A stretch of 64,000 nucleotides of DNA from Dechloromonas sp. CZR5. GTDB lineage: Bacteria > Pseudomonadota > Gammaproteobacteria > Burkholderiales > Rhodocyclaceae. Location of the stretch: positions 1-64,000 of the forward strand of contig NZ_VUYQ01000006.1 of assembly GCF_008711155.1 (NCBI RefSeq). The letters are read 5' to 3'. Every line of letters begins with the position of its first letter. Position 1 is the stretch's first letter. The notes under the pieces are model-generated. The model had not been told where the DNA came from. It did not search any database and saw only the letters and a program-made list of their open reading frames with translations. Made by a program: the position numbers and the translations under genes. Positions 1 through 9,097 of this stretch are shown one piece after another.

Positions 1-2275
1 CTGTGTCATTCTTGAGATTCAGTACGAGACTCGGCATAACCCGGTTCGCGGCATAGTGGATCTCATGCCGAGCTCGGTATGAGATCCATACCCGTTCGCC
101 GCCACTCATCAGTCCGACGCTCTTGCTTTCGCCGGATTCACCATCGTGCACCAGGATGTCGAAACCCTCCTTCTGCTCGCCCTTGAGCGTTTCGACCAGG
201 GTCTGGATGGAGACGGTAAAGCGCGAACCGTAACAGGCCAGCAACAAGTCGTTGGCCAAGCGAGACAAGGTAGGGCCTGCATCATCAATGGCCAGTGCAA
301 TCAGACCGTCGTTGCTCATGCACTTCGCAAACAGCGTCCAGTTGCTCAGCTCGGATTCGATCTTGGCGATCCGGCTTTCGATCTGCGTACGCCGGCAAGC
401 CAGCGCTTGCGCCTGCCGAATCAAAGCACCCAGTGCTTCCGCATCGCGTACTGCGGCCATGTGCGCCTGTTCGGCAGCCTCCACACCCCGCAAAGCCAGC
501 TCCACCTGCGTCTGTGCGTTTACCAGGCTGGATTCGTCATAGGGAGCAGGCAAACTAGCGAGAAGCTCTTTGAGGCGGTTCAGGGTGTCGCGGTAGTGTT
601 TTGCCTGCGACTCGTGTTCCGCGGCAATGGCCTGCCGTGTGCTAGCGATTTGCTGACGCTCCTCCATCTCCTCGGGCGTTTCAGCCTCGGCCGTTTCTTG
701 CCCAAGCATCGCAAGCTCTTCATCAATCGTGGCGAGAGCCTCCCGGACGCGCGCCAATTCAGCCCCTCTCTCGGCCAACAGCGTAAGCCGCGCCACACGC
801 GCACTGGCACGATCAACCAACCGCTCTGCCAAGGCCTTCGCCTGCGGCGCTCCGGCAAGCTCATCACGCTGCGCTCCCAGGACTTTCAGTTCCTTCGTCG
901 CCGCATCCTTCTCGCGCGCCAGACGGTTGATCGTGACCTGAGCGCTGGGAACCAAACTCTTAGCTTCCCGCGCATCGTTCAGGAGCTTGCATTCACCTTG
1001 CAGGTCCGTGCCGACGCAAGGGACTTCTCCCGTCAGGCCGAGTCGCCGCGCCAATTCCTCGGCCTTGAGCGCAGCCTGGCCAGCCTCGCGTTCGATTCCA
1101 GACAGTTTCTGCTCGATGAATCGCTCCGAGGTCTCGCATTGAACCAGTCGTTGCGCCCGCTCGCGCCATTCGCCGAGTTGGTCGGATCGCAAAGAAAGGA
1201 TGCGCCCGGCCAGAGGGTGGCGAAGCTGCGCCCATCGGACACGCTCGGCAACAGCCAACAACGAGAGGCATTGCCGGCGCTGGCTCAGTAGTCCCTGGCG
1301 CCGGGCACGTTCCTGAACGAGACGCTGGGCGATACGCTGCGACAATCGTTCCAGACGCCGGCATTCGGTCTGTTCCTGAACATTCAGTGCTTCGATGGCC
1401 CGGGTGCCGGCCAGCATCACTTGCTGGCACTCCCCCTGAAGCTGCGCCCGACGGCTCTCCACGCCTTGCGACAGCCCACGTTCCGCCAATAACTGGGCGT
1501 GCCGGGTCCGGGCCTGCGCCAGGGTCGCCTGCTTCGTCTGCCGGGAGACGAGCGAATTGGCGACATGTGCCGGAGCGCCGTCGAGCCTCCGGCGTTCTGC
1601 CTCGATGCCTTCCGCTTCCTCCTCTAGCCTTTCCCGCTCCTGGCGAATCGCCCCCAGACCGGCTTTGAGCAAGCGTGCCGTTTCGGCCGCTTTCAGTCCT
1701 AGCGTACGAATTTCCTCTTGCCCGAGCAGGTCGGCCAGCAAGGTCTTGATTTCTGCATTTCGATAGGCACTCAGTTGACGCTTGCCTTGAGCCGAGAAAA
1801 CCGATGTGAAGAAGGTATCGGCACTCCCGCAAATGGACTCGATGCAGCGGGTATAAGTATCTACCTTGCCGTCCGAGATGGTGCCATCGTCCAGAATCAC
1901 CGGTTTCCACACGCCATCGTTAGCGAGAGCGAACAGGAAGGCTTCGGTCCTGCGTCGCCCATTGAGGCGGATGACGACCTGGGAACGATAGTGCCGGCGG
2001 CCATGCGTCCAGGTCAAATCCTTCTCGTTTTCCGGCAGAAAGACATGGTCGTAATAGGAAAAACCACCGGGCCCAGCCAAAGCTGCCCGTGACGGCATCG
2101 TGAGGTAGGGATGCAGGTTATCCATCACGGTGGTCTTGCCGCGTCCGTTGGCACCAGCGATGGCAACCAGTTCGGCACCGGCAACCAGTCGCTCGAAGTC
2201 AAGCGTGAGAACAACACGTCCCAAGCCATCGCGGATGCCGCGGAAGCCCTTCAAAGTCAGTGAAAGCGGTTGCAT
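1..2275 (-). CDS. SbcC/Rad50-like SMC-family ATPase, C-terminus off the left edge and probably interrupted
   Basis: About 758 codons are open from an ATG at 2275 (AAGGAGCG Shine-Dalgarno just upstream) to the window edge. A Walker A motif GANGRGKT lies at residues 41-48. A long region rich in Glu, Arg, Ala and Gln follows, as expected for SMC coiled coils, with a Cys pair (PCVGTDLQGEC, about residues 421-430) where a zinc hook would be. An ABC signature LMSGGERVW occurs near residue 720. Rad50-type proteins form DNA-end processing complexes with an SbcD/Mre11 nuclease, and such a gene lies nearby at 3462-4703. After GGERVWI the protein reads SYRARHEIHYAA and no Walker B appears in the visible part, although the family normally continues with helical D-loop/Walker B sequence. 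The change coincides with the palindrome at 57-88, so the true 3' end may have been displaced by an insertion. The ATPase call is firm; intactness is doubtful. Confidence 0.8.
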   Translation of the reverse strand, partial: MQPLSLTLKGFRGIRDGLGRVVLTLDFERLVAGAELVAIAGANGRGKTTVMDNLHPYLTMPSRAALAGPGGFSYYDHVFLPENEKDLTWTHGRRHYRSQVVIRLNGRRRTEAFLFALANDGVWKPVILDDGTISDGKVDTYTRCIESICGSADTFFTSVFSAQGKRQLSAYRNAEIKTLLADLLGQEEIRTLGLKAAETARLLKAGLGAIRQERERLEEEAEGIEAERRRLDGAPAHVANSLVSRQTKQATLAQARTRHAQLLAERGLSQGVESRRAQLQGECQQVMLAGTRAIEALNVQEQTECRRLERLSQRIAQRLVQERARRQGLLSQRRQCLSLLAVAERVRWAQLRHPLAGRILSLRSDQLGEWRERAQRLVQCETSERFIEQKLSGIEREAGQAALKAEELARRLGLTGEVPCVGTDLQGECKLLNDAREAKSLVPSAQVTINRLAREKDAATKELKVLGAQRDELAGAPQAKALAERLVDRASARVARLTLLAERGAELARVREALATIDEELAMLGQETAEAETPEEMEERQQIASTRQAIAAEHESQAKHYRDTLNRLKELLASLPAPYDESSLVNAQTQVELALRGVEAAEQAHMAAVRDAEALGALIRQAQALACRRTQIESRIAKIESELSNWTLFAKCMSNDGLIALAIDDAGPTLSRLANDLLLACYGSRFTVSIQTLVETLKGEQKEGFDILVHDGESGESKSVGLMSGGERVWISYRARHEIHYAANRVMPSLVLNLKNDT
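57..88. repeat. 32-bp near-perfect palindrome inside the SbcC-like gene
   Basis: The arms TGGATCTCATGCCGAG and CTCGGTATGAGATCCA are reverse complements apart from one G/A difference. Further copies of the CGGCATA core lie at 30-37 and 49-55. The palindrome falls just where the encoded protein stops resembling an SbcC C-terminus. It could be the end of a mobile element or a recombination site; the element itself lies outside the window. Confidence 0.6.
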
Positions 2276-2501
2276 TGCTCGCTCCTTGATTGAGCACCCA
2301 GAATCTCATCCCGGATTCGGCATGCAAGGCCAGAATCCCCCGGATGGCAGCTGCCCCTCGTGAGAAGGCTCATATGCCTCACAGGCATCGAGACACTTTG
2401 TCGCTAGCGAATCCATAGAAAATTCCAAACCATCAAGCAACGTCTCATGCCAAGAGACTGGACCTGCCTATACTGGAGCTCCTTCAACTCATTCCAGGAT
2501 C

Positions 2502-3437
2502 ATGAACACTTCGATCGAATTCAGCGGTTTGACACAATGGCTGGCCGACAAGATCGGCCTCCCCCAACCGGTACTCTTCGCGCTGACCATCGGCTCGCTC
2601 CTCGGCTGGGTCTGCTGGCGCACCCGATCCACCCATGTCGTGATCACCCGAATCTGGCGCTTGATCTTCGGCAAAACGGCCATGGCCGACCGGGAGATTG
2701 GCAAATTCATCGAGAACCGCAATCGCCTCGTCACGTTCCGTTTCTTTTCCGGAATGCCGGTCCGCACCTTGGCACAAGCGAAGCGTATTCTCCGTTGGTC
2801 GGCAGTTCATGACGAAGAAATCGCCGACATCAGGGCATGCGGTGACCTGTTCGATCTCGAAGCTTGCCGACTGCGTGAGGAGCGCATCCCCGGCCGTCCC
2901 CTGCAGGTGTTTCAAGTGCTCCTGTTGGGTGGTTTGGCGGGAGCGACGATCCTCACGGGCTATGGATTGCGAATGGATCAGGCGCTCCTGCAATTTAAAG
3001 AAAGCCAGAAATGGTTCTGGCTATCGGAAACCACTGCCGTGCCGCTGGGCGGAGAAGGATTTGTTTCCAAGAAAGCCTGCCTGGACGATGTGCTACCCAG
3101 CCCTAACCCGACGTCGTTCAGCAACGACGAGGTCGGCATCGTCTGCAAAGCATTCCGCGATTCCGATACTCCTGCCTTCGTCGACAAAATCGTGGAGCAG
3201 CAGCGCGCCCTTCTGGTACCGATCGGCGTGACGCTACTCTACTGGATGTGGCAGTGCTGGCTGCTGTTCCGTTGCGGCATCTTTGCCCGCAATATCCAGC
3301 AGCGGATCAGCAAGCCAAAGCAAGGCCCCAAGGACAAAACGAATGCGCGGAATACCAAAACATCTACCCCTGACTGCGCTCGTTCGCCCCTGCCCACAAA
3401 ACACCACGAGGACGAGGAAGCCACTATTGCTGCGTGA
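2502..3437 (+). CDS. Membrane protein of unknown function between the SbcC-like and SbcD-like genes
   Basis: This 311-residue protein starts at an ATG preceded by a weak CAGGATC site. Three hydrophobic segments can be seen at about residues 22-40, 131-152 and 238-258. The loop between the second and third contains two cysteines (KACLDD and GIVCKAF) that could form a disulfide if the loop is periplasmic. The C-terminal 50 residues are basic, polar and probably disordered. I do not recognise the family. It is the only plus-strand gene in the left backbone, is divergent from the SbcC-like gene, and ends 24 bp from the SbcD-like gene, which is read towards it. That position in an otherwise co-directional nuclease module suggests a separately acquired accessory gene. 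Confidence 0.7.
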   Translation: MNTSIEFSGLTQWLADKIGLPQPVLFALTIGSLLGWVCWRTRSTHVVITRIWRLIFGKTAMADREIGKFIENRNRLVTFRFFSGMPVRTLAQAKRILRWSAVHDEEIADIRACGDLFDLEACRLREERIPGRPLQVFQVLLLGGLAGATILTGYGLRMDQALLQFKESQKWFWLSETTAVPLGGEGFVSKKACLDDVLPSPNPTSFSNDEVGIVCKAFRDSDTPAFVDKIVEQQRALLVPIGVTLLYWMWQCWLLFRCGIFARNIQQRISKPKQGPKDKTNARNTKTSTPDCARSPLPTKHHEDEEATIAA

Positions 3438-3461
3438 GCTTCCAGCCGATTCTGCGCCGTA

Positions 3462-4703
3462 TCAGAGGGCAACGGAGGTTCCGGCACGGAGCAAGTTCTG
3501 GGCGATGTCCTCCGGGCTCTCGGTACGCAACGCGACCAAACAACGCTGCAACGGCACCTTGCTAATCCCGGCTACCTCTGCCCAGGCCTGGACCTTGTCT
3601 GCCAGGTTCGCCAACTGCGAAATTCCCGCTGCCCGTGCACGTACCACTGGGACGATCCGCCCCTCCAATTTAATTTCCGCCGCCCCGGTCAGCAGTTGTT
3701 CGATGGCTGCACGGTCGACCCCGTGGCGATCCTCGTCGGCGACAGTCCAACGCACACGCAAGTAAGCTCCAGCGATGTCCTGTCGTGCGAGGCTTGCGCG
3801 CAAGGCATCGAGGTCGGGCTTGCCCTCGAAAACGATATCCATGGTCCGCCGGGCGGGCGTCGGTTCCAGCGTGCACTGCGCCTGATCGGCATCGACGTCC
3901 CAACACAGAAACCCCTTCTCGCCTTCCTCGCCGTAATGGAAACGGCCGATCGAGCCGGCATAGGCAATACATTGCCGCCCTCCCCGCCCCTCCAACTCCC
4001 AGGACTGATGGCGATGGATATGCCCCAGCATGAACGCCTGGGCCTCGCTGCCAAACAGGGCGCCGGTGGTGAATTCGTGGTCGAATCCGGCCATCGGCAC
4101 ACCATGCTCATTCAGGGAACCGAACACGGTACCATGCGAAACGCCAACGGTCGGTATACCCAGCCGGCGGGCCGTGCGGTGGATCGGCGCATAGCCGCGC
4201 AGCAACTGGGCCAGATGCTCGCCGACGGCTTGGGCGGCTTCTGCCGCACCGACCGTCGCGGCCACTACTGCCCTGTTAACCGTCGGCAGGAAAGTAAACA
4301 CGGCCCGTGCGTCGGGTGGCAAGGCATCGAAGCACCAGCCGTTCGAAGGAATCCATTCGCTACGCGCTGTCAGCACCACCTGCTCGATACGCTCGGCGAC
4401 ATGGATTGGATGACGTCCACCCAACAGCCGGAAGATGGAAAGCGTTCCGGGCGGCTCGTGCGAGAAGGTGCCTTGCAGCATCAGTACCGGGCAATGGTCG
4501 GCCAGCCGGCGCAGTTGTACAGCGAGTCGGCCGACGGCCGGAGCGTGCAAATCGAGGCCGTGGTCGGTGGCGTCGCCGGAGATGACCGCCGCCTCTGCCC
4601 CCAAAGCGATAGCCCGGTCAATCGCCGCCGAGAAACAACGATCGGCCTCCGCCAGATTCCGTGGACCGTAATGCAGGTCGGAAAAATGGGCGATGCGGAT
4701 CAT
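3462..4703 (-). CDS. SbcD/Mre11-like calcineurin-type metallophosphoesterase
   Basis: The 413-residue protein carries the metallophosphoesterase motifs in order: DLH (D9, H11), GDATD (43-47), GTFSHE (78-83, in place of the usual GNHD but keeping the His), a later VGVSHG motif, and GHIHRH near residue 225. These residues bind the two catalytic metals in SbcD/Mre11 nucleases. Its ATG overlaps the stop codon of the upstream gene (4700-6031) as ATGA, showing translational coupling. The likely partner is the SbcC-like ATPase encoded at 1-2275. A DNA-end nuclease role in recombination or defence is inferred. Some phage recombination directionality factors also use this fold, so an accessory role in element excision is an alternative. 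Confidence 0.8.
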   Translation of the reverse strand: MIRIAHFSDLHYGPRNLAEADRCFSAAIDRAIALGAEAAVISGDATDHGLDLHAPAVGRLAVQLRRLADHCPVLMLQGTFSHEPPGTLSIFRLLGGRHPIHVAERIEQVVLTARSEWIPSNGWCFDALPPDARAVFTFLPTVNRAVVAATVGAAEAAQAVGEHLAQLLRGYAPIHRTARRLGIPTVGVSHGTVFGSLNEHGVPMAGFDHEFTTGALFGSEAQAFMLGHIHRHQSWELEGRGGRQCIAYAGSIGRFHYGEEGEKGFLCWDVDADQAQCTLEPTPARRTMDIVFEGKPDLDALRASLARQDIAGAYLRVRWTVADEDRHGVDRAAIEQLLTGAAEIKLEGRIVPVVRARAAGISQLANLADKVQAWAEVAGISKVPLQRCLVALRTESPEDIAQNLLRAGTSVAL

Positions 4704-6031
4704 GCTGTCCTCCCACGCGTCGCCAGTTTCAATTCGCTCTCGATCTTGTCGCCATAACCCTGCGGGTCATTGCCGTAGCGTTCCAGCTCGTTCCAGGCCT
4801 GGAGACGACCGTTCGGATTGAGCTTCCAGCCCCGTCCCCAGCGCCGGTCAGCATAGGCTCTGTACTGCTCAGGCCCAATTCCGTAGGCCTCCACCCGGTG
4901 CATCAACTGCTCGAAACTGGGGTGCCCATTCCTTTCCGGCGCTTCCTCGGTGAGTCCGATGCCTCCCGGCGAGTCAGGCAACTTAACTTCGTCTGCCGAC
5001 ACCGGGGACACCGGGAATTCAATTTCGACCTCGGCGCGATCCCCTTGCAGGACTTGCGTCGCTAGTTGGGCCTGGGCCAGAATCGTTTCGGTATCGTCGT
5101 TGTCGCGCAGCAATGCTGTGACATCGACTGGCGCCTCCAGATCGATGATCCATTGGGGCACGCGCACCGCCCGTCCCTGCTCATCGATATGGGCCACCTC
5201 CATGAGTCTCTTGGTCAGGTAGAAAGGCGTACGTTGCCGATCGAGGAAGCCGGAAATTCGTCCACCGCGCAAGAAGCCCACAGTCTCGAACTTTTGGATC
5301 GCCGCGTTCATTGCATAGAAGCTATTGGTATGTAGCTCGAAGGCACTGATGGAGCGGATTCCGGGAATGAAGAACAGGAAGCGCCCAGTCAGGTTGCACT
5401 GGCGTGCTTGATATTCTCGGCAGGCCTCGGGGTCACAGAGACCGCCGTTATCTTCACGGACCATGGTCTTGCGTCCACCGAAGAGACGGATCGTGCGCCG
5501 TCCCGTGTCGTCCACCGGCACCGGCGCATGGCACATGCAATGGCGGACTCGGCCATCAGCCGAGTATTGCGACCAATAGTGCTTCTCGTGCGCGCCCCAG
5601 GCCGCCAGTTCGTGGGGCATGACGGTCTGCCAGAAGTCCGACGGGAATACCACCGGGAAGCGGTAAAGACGCCGCCCCTCCCCCCGATCGTCGCCATAGG
5701 CCTCCAGAATTTCCCTGGCGATCGCGGGATTTGGGAAGTCCAAAGCTCGTACAGTAAACCACGGGACGTTGCGCGGAACTAGCGGTGCCTTGATATCTGG
5801 CAGGGCTGCTGTAATGGCTCGCTCGATCTGCTCGAAGGATTGGCCGGCGGCCACCCCTTGTTCATAAATCGCTTTAGCCTTCGGCTCGTCAGCGGCTTTC
5901 TTGGTCAGTACTTTGATACCGGCACGAATCTTACCGCCCGTGGGAATACGGGCAGTTCCTTGGCCGAGCAAGGTCGGTACCGCACCACCACCCTGCACCG
6001 CAATTGCCGGGGATGTATTGGGATGGGCCAT
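4700..6031 (-). CDS. ICE-associated putative hydrolase/metal-binding protein (Gp3-like)
   Basis: This 443-residue protein starts at an ATG with a clear AAGGAG site and is translationally coupled to the downstream phosphoesterase. A cysteine group (HCMCH near residue 168, then CDPEAC near 199, then QCNL) could bind a metal. It is followed by FFIPGIRS and a conserved-looking region around FELHTNS. Proteins of this type are annotated in ICEs as 'hydrolase or metal-binding protein' and some are related to phage Gp3-like proteins with proposed recombination-directionality roles. I place it there from the cysteine layout and the neighbours, not from a search. The N-terminal 60 residues look low-complexity. 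Function is unknown. Confidence 0.6.
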   Translation of the reverse strand: MAHPNTSPAIAVQGGGAVPTLLGQGTARIPTGGKIRAGIKVLTKKAADEPKAKAIYEQGVAAGQSFEQIERAITAALPDIKAPLVPRNVPWFTVRALDFPNPAIAREILEAYGDDRGEGRRLYRFPVVFPSDFWQTVMPHELAAWGAHEKHYWSQYSADGRVRHCMCHAPVPVDDTGRRTIRLFGGRKTMVREDNGGLCDPEACREYQARQCNLTGRFLFFIPGIRSISAFELHTNSFYAMNAAIQKFETVGFLRGGRISGFLDRQRTPFYLTKRLMEVAHIDEQGRAVRVPQWIIDLEAPVDVTALLRDNDDTETILAQAQLATQVLQGDRAEVEIEFPVSPVSADEVKLPDSPGGIGLTEEAPERNGHPSFEQLMHRVEAYGIGPEQYRAYADRRWGRGWKLNPNGRLQAWNELERYGNDPQGYGDKIESELKLATRGRTA

Positions 6032-6430
6032 GGCGGAGCTCCTTCATGATCGTCGGGACATTCCGACAATTCATGTTCCCGCTACTTCCTTTCACATCAA
6101 CCCCATGCAATTCTTTACCCAGCGCGGTCACGGCCAAATACCGACATGGCGCGCTTCGAACTCGTCGCAGGGCCCGCCCAACGCTTTCCGTAACTCGTTC
6201 AGAAAGATGCTGAAATTCTGCACCATCTATGCAGCCTAAATCCAAGGCGACCTGGTCGAAATTAGCGGAGTCGGCAGCTTTCGCCGAAGCCTTTGCTCTG
6301 GGTGCCAAGGGCGTAATCCGAAAACCTGCGTGCCTGTCACAGCCCCACTTCTTCAAGACATGGAAGGAACTGTGTGAACTGGTGATGTTGGCGTCCAGAT
6401 CCTCACCCTTGGCGGCCGTGCAAAGATCGT
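6032..6430. other. Intergenic region, no convincing gene
   Basis: About 400 bp separate the DUF1173 gene from the next gene of the module. Reading frames on both strands are short or have no credible start and no recognisable composition. The promoter of the 4700-6031 gene is expected here, near the AAGGAG site preceding its start. I see no strong hairpin. Confidence 0.5.
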
Positions 6431-7639
6431 TCAGCCAGAGCCGATTACCCTTTTCAAGGGAGGCATCGGCTGATCCGTCCACCACACCCAAGCATCGTCC
6501 TTGCACGCCGCTACCGCTTTCTCCTTCGCCGCTCGCTCCTTGGGGTCCATGAAGGCGCTGACGACGTGCAAGGGCACCGGGGCCGGCCCGGCATCGAGTA
6601 GCAATGCATTGGGAAAAGCTGAGGCAGAGCGGGCGTCGTAGCGCAAGGGTTTGACGAAACGGCGGTGCTGGGCAACCAAAGCGACGATCAACGGCAGTTC
6701 ATACACACCTTCGAGGGGAATCCAGTGCTCGCTCGTCAGCATCAGACTCACCGCTTCGATCTCGTAGGTGTATTCGCGGCGGGCGCGGATCAGCGCAGCC
6801 ATGACTAAGCGCACTGGGTGGCCGGTGTCGGCATCCCGCGCCTCGAACAAAGGAGCAAACACCCGCTCGATCCGCTCCCAGTTCCGGGCCGCGATCAGCA
6901 ACGGGGCATCCGGCATGTGGCGAATCCAGACCCGACGTCCCTGAGCCGTTACGTCGTTTCCTTTGTAATCGCCGACCACCAGGGCCAGTGGCGTCTGGCC
7001 ATCGTGGGGGCGCAGTACCGCCAGTTTCTCGCGTCGGCGCCTGGCAACCTCAGTTTTGGCGGTTTCGCTGAAGGGTTCGGGCACATACAGGCGCTGGGCC
7101 AGCGGTACGCCCTTGACCATGATCTCTTCAGCGGCTTCCTGCAGGTACTTGCACAACACCCCCTGATTGCGCTTGCCCGCCATCGCCGGACTCCAGCGGT
7201 TGAAGCCGGCGCGCTCGAACAGGAAATGCAGCAAGGCCCGCAACGTCATGCGCAGTCGCGGCACCCCCACCTCGACTACCTCGTGTGGTTCACCGCGCGG
7301 CACGCTGTGCCCGGTCATCCTTGTCCAGGGAAAATCGACGCGCAGTTCTACCTGGCCAGGCACGGATTCCAGCACTGCGTCGCCGATCAATTCGCCCAAT
7401 CCCGACAGTTGCGCTTCAGGCTCGAAGGAAGGACAACCCGGATGGTGAGCACTACCGCTGTCCGGCATGCGTTTAATGACAAACCGTCGATGTCGGGCTA
7501 CGTACATCTCGACCCCTTTCGGCACGCAAAGACAACGGGGCCGTTCGGAGATATTGTAAATTTTGGCAAGTGCCTCCTGGAGTTGCGGACTGTCGTCCTC
7601 GATCACCTGCCCAAGGATGGCAAACCGCTGGGCGTCCAT
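6431..7639 (-). CDS. DUF1173 family protein
   Basis: A 402-residue protein matching the DUF1173 family, which is known from ICEs and plasmids and has no defined activity. Recognisable features are an N-terminal segment with CLC and an HHPGCPSFEP Cys/His patch (about residues 37-75), which could bind zinc, a central RLYVPEPF segment, and a C-terminal WVWWTDQPMPPL motif. GTG at 7642 and ATG at 7639 are both possible starts. The upstream recombinase-like gene ends 4-7 bp away, so the two are co-transcribed. It probably works in element maintenance or recombination, given this pairing, but that is inference. Confidence 0.7.
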   Translation of the reverse strand: MDAQRFAILGQVIEDDSPQLQEALAKIYNISERPRCLCVPKGVEMYVARHRRFVIKRMPDSGSAHHPGCPSFEPEAQLSGLGELIGDAVLESVPGQVELRVDFPWTRMTGHSVPRGEPHEVVEVGVPRLRMTLRALLHFLFERAGFNRWSPAMAGKRNQGVLCKYLQEAAEEIMVKGVPLAQRLYVPEPFSETAKTEVARRRREKLAVLRPHDGQTPLALVVGDYKGNDVTAQGRRVWIRHMPDAPLLIAARNWERIERVFAPLFEARDADTGHPVRLVMAALIRARREYTYEIEAVSLMLTSEHWIPLEGVYELPLIVALVAQHRRFVKPLRYDARSASAFPNALLLDAGPAPVPLHVVSAFMDPKERAAKEKAVAACKDDAWVWWTDQPMPPLKRVIGSG

Positions 7640-7645
7640 CACAAC

Positions 7646-8590
7646 TCAGACCGATTCATCGAGAATTTCAGCCAGCGTCGGTCGTGGACGCGGCAGCAGT
7701 TCGCGTACCGCGCTACGCTCGCCAATGCCGAGGATTACCCCCACCTGCTCCTCATCGGCGCCGCGCTCGTACATCCGCGACATCAGTGTCAGTCGAGCGG
7801 ACTGAGCGCTCAGGCCTTTCAATTCGGCATAGCGGAACAACTTACGGTAGGTTTCCAGCAAGGCGCGACAGACATGACGGTCCTGCCCCGGTGCATCATT
7901 GTTAGGGAGGATCTTGTAAGGTTCGCCTCTCGGGGACAAAAACACCCGGCTTCCTGGATCGAGGCCACGGTAGGCATCCGGCTCACCCATCCCATACCCA
8001 CCCCGGCACCGTTCCTGGAAGTAGGCAGCCAGCACTTTGTCGAGCCGGCTGCTACTGAAGTATAGCGGCCGCGGCTTGCCGTTGATGGCTACTTCGGCCC
8101 GCAGTTCCGACTCCCGGCGCACGTTGCCGTCGGGGTGCAGATAGTCGCGCACTTCAAGCCTGGCGATTTCGAGGGGACGCAGGCCAGTACTGAACAGGAT
8201 GTAATAGAGTGCCAAATCGTGCCATGTACGACTAGCTCGCCCCTTGATACGCACTGCACCCTGCGCCACGTCCTCTGCTGAAAAAATCCGGGTCGGACGG
8301 GTAGTTGGTAGTGCTTGAGGCTGGAAATTCGCCAAAGCAACCAAAATGGCATCCCGGCACAAACGCAATCGCCGTACGAAAGCGGCACCTTCTTCCTTGA
8401 TTCCATCAACGCCAACGACCTGGGTAAGCTGAACTGCAATGGCCTTGATGCGCCGCTCTACGGCAGTACGCGAGACACCGAATCGGGCACCCACCGTTTC
8501 ATAGGTTTCACCGTCGATGACAGCACGAAGCATCTCGATGGACAGCCAAGCGTTCTCGTCGCGCCTGCTGTTCTGCGGACTAACCTGCAT
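7646..8590 (-). CDS. Tyrosine-recombinase-like protein with a degenerate catalytic domain
   Basis: About 314 residues from the preferred ATG at 8590 (GGGAG 9 nt upstream; GTG at 8617 and ATG at 8599 are alternatives). The N-terminal part has a helix-turn-helix-like stretch (ETVGARFGVSRTAVERR). The middle holds the recombinase box I pattern YYILFSTGLRPLEIARLEV with its Arg. In the C-terminal half the usual HxLRH box reads SAQSARLTLMSRMY and a GHSS-like position reads LGIGERSAV. No tyrosine follows at the expected spacing before the protein ends. It is therefore a recombinase-fold protein that may bind DNA without cleaving it. It lies between the AlpA-like and DUF1173 genes. Confidence 0.65.
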   Translation of the reverse strand: MQVSPQNSRRDENAWLSIEMLRAVIDGETYETVGARFGVSRTAVERRIKAIAVQLTQVVGVDGIKEEGAAFVRRLRLCRDAILVALANFQPQALPTTRPTRIFSAEDVAQGAVRIKGRASRTWHDLALYYILFSTGLRPLEIARLEVRDYLHPDGNVRRESELRAEVAINGKPRPLYFSSSRLDKVLAAYFQERCRGGYGMGEPDAYRGLDPGSRVFLSPRGEPYKILPNNDAPGQDRHVCRALLETYRKLFRYAELKGLSAQSARLTLMSRMYERGADEEQVGVILGIGERSAVRELLPRPRPTLAEILDESV

Positions 8591-8830
8591 GACTTGCATC
8601 TCCCATGACCCGGACACATTCCTGAATGTTCAAGCGCCGAATCCCCCTTTGCCAGGAGAAATCGCCTGGAAAGACACGGGATATCCTCATCAGGCTGAAA
8701 GCACTGTTGTCAGCGGCAATTTGCTGGCAGTTCCCATGCTGAGGCGAGTCACAACCTCTTCTAGGGCCGTTTGAAACGCAGCGGACATATGGACGCTTCG
8801 GCCGTGCGACTCTAGGGCGACCTTCGATCG

Positions 8831-9097
8831 TCAGCGCAGACCTTGCTGCGCGATCCAATGGCGAATGTCCTCGGCACGCCATGCGGTCACCCGTACGGAT
8901 AGCTTTATGGGCGCAGGAAAGCTTCCTTCTTGAACGCGCCGCCAGAGCGTCGACTTGGAAAATGGTACGAAGGCCAAAACTTGGGCCTGACGCAGAAAAC
9001 CGGTCTCGGGTAGCGCCAGGGTGATGGCCATCTGCATGGCGGGTGCAACACTGCAAGACGTCACCATCTCGGCGACGGTAGAACGGATAGATGGCAT
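8831..9097 (-). CDS. AlpA-family DNA-binding protein (excisionase/regulator type)
   Basis: This 88-residue protein has the AlpA/MerR-like winged-helix core: a GFLRQAQVLAFVPFSKSTLW turn-helix region, then WRRVQEGSFPAPIKLS and the terminal WRAEDIRHWIAQQ. The family includes prophage P4 AlpA and excisionase-like regulators that act on integrase or element promoters. The start is supported by GAGGTCAGATCATG. It lies upstream of and in line with the recombinase-like gene, about 240 bp away. A second, nonsense-mutated copy lies at 44496-44771 with matching upstream DNA. Confidence 0.8.
   Translation of the reverse strand: MPSIRSTVAEMVTSCSVAPAMQMAITLALPETGFLRQAQVLAFVPFSKSTLWRRVQEGSFPAPIKLSVRVTAWRAEDIRHWIAQQGLR

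Noticed and set aside
3696-4757. 353-codon plus-strand frame
   Set aside because: Antisense to the SbcD-like gene, whose metal-binding motifs are clear in the minus strand.
5931-6506. 191-codon minus-strand frame in the 6.0-6.4 kb gap
   Set aside because: No ribosome-binding site, overlaps two recognised genes, and composition looks random.
6818-8065. 415-codon plus-strand frame
   Set aside because: Spans parts of the DUF1173 and recombinase-like genes on the opposite strand and shows no family signal.
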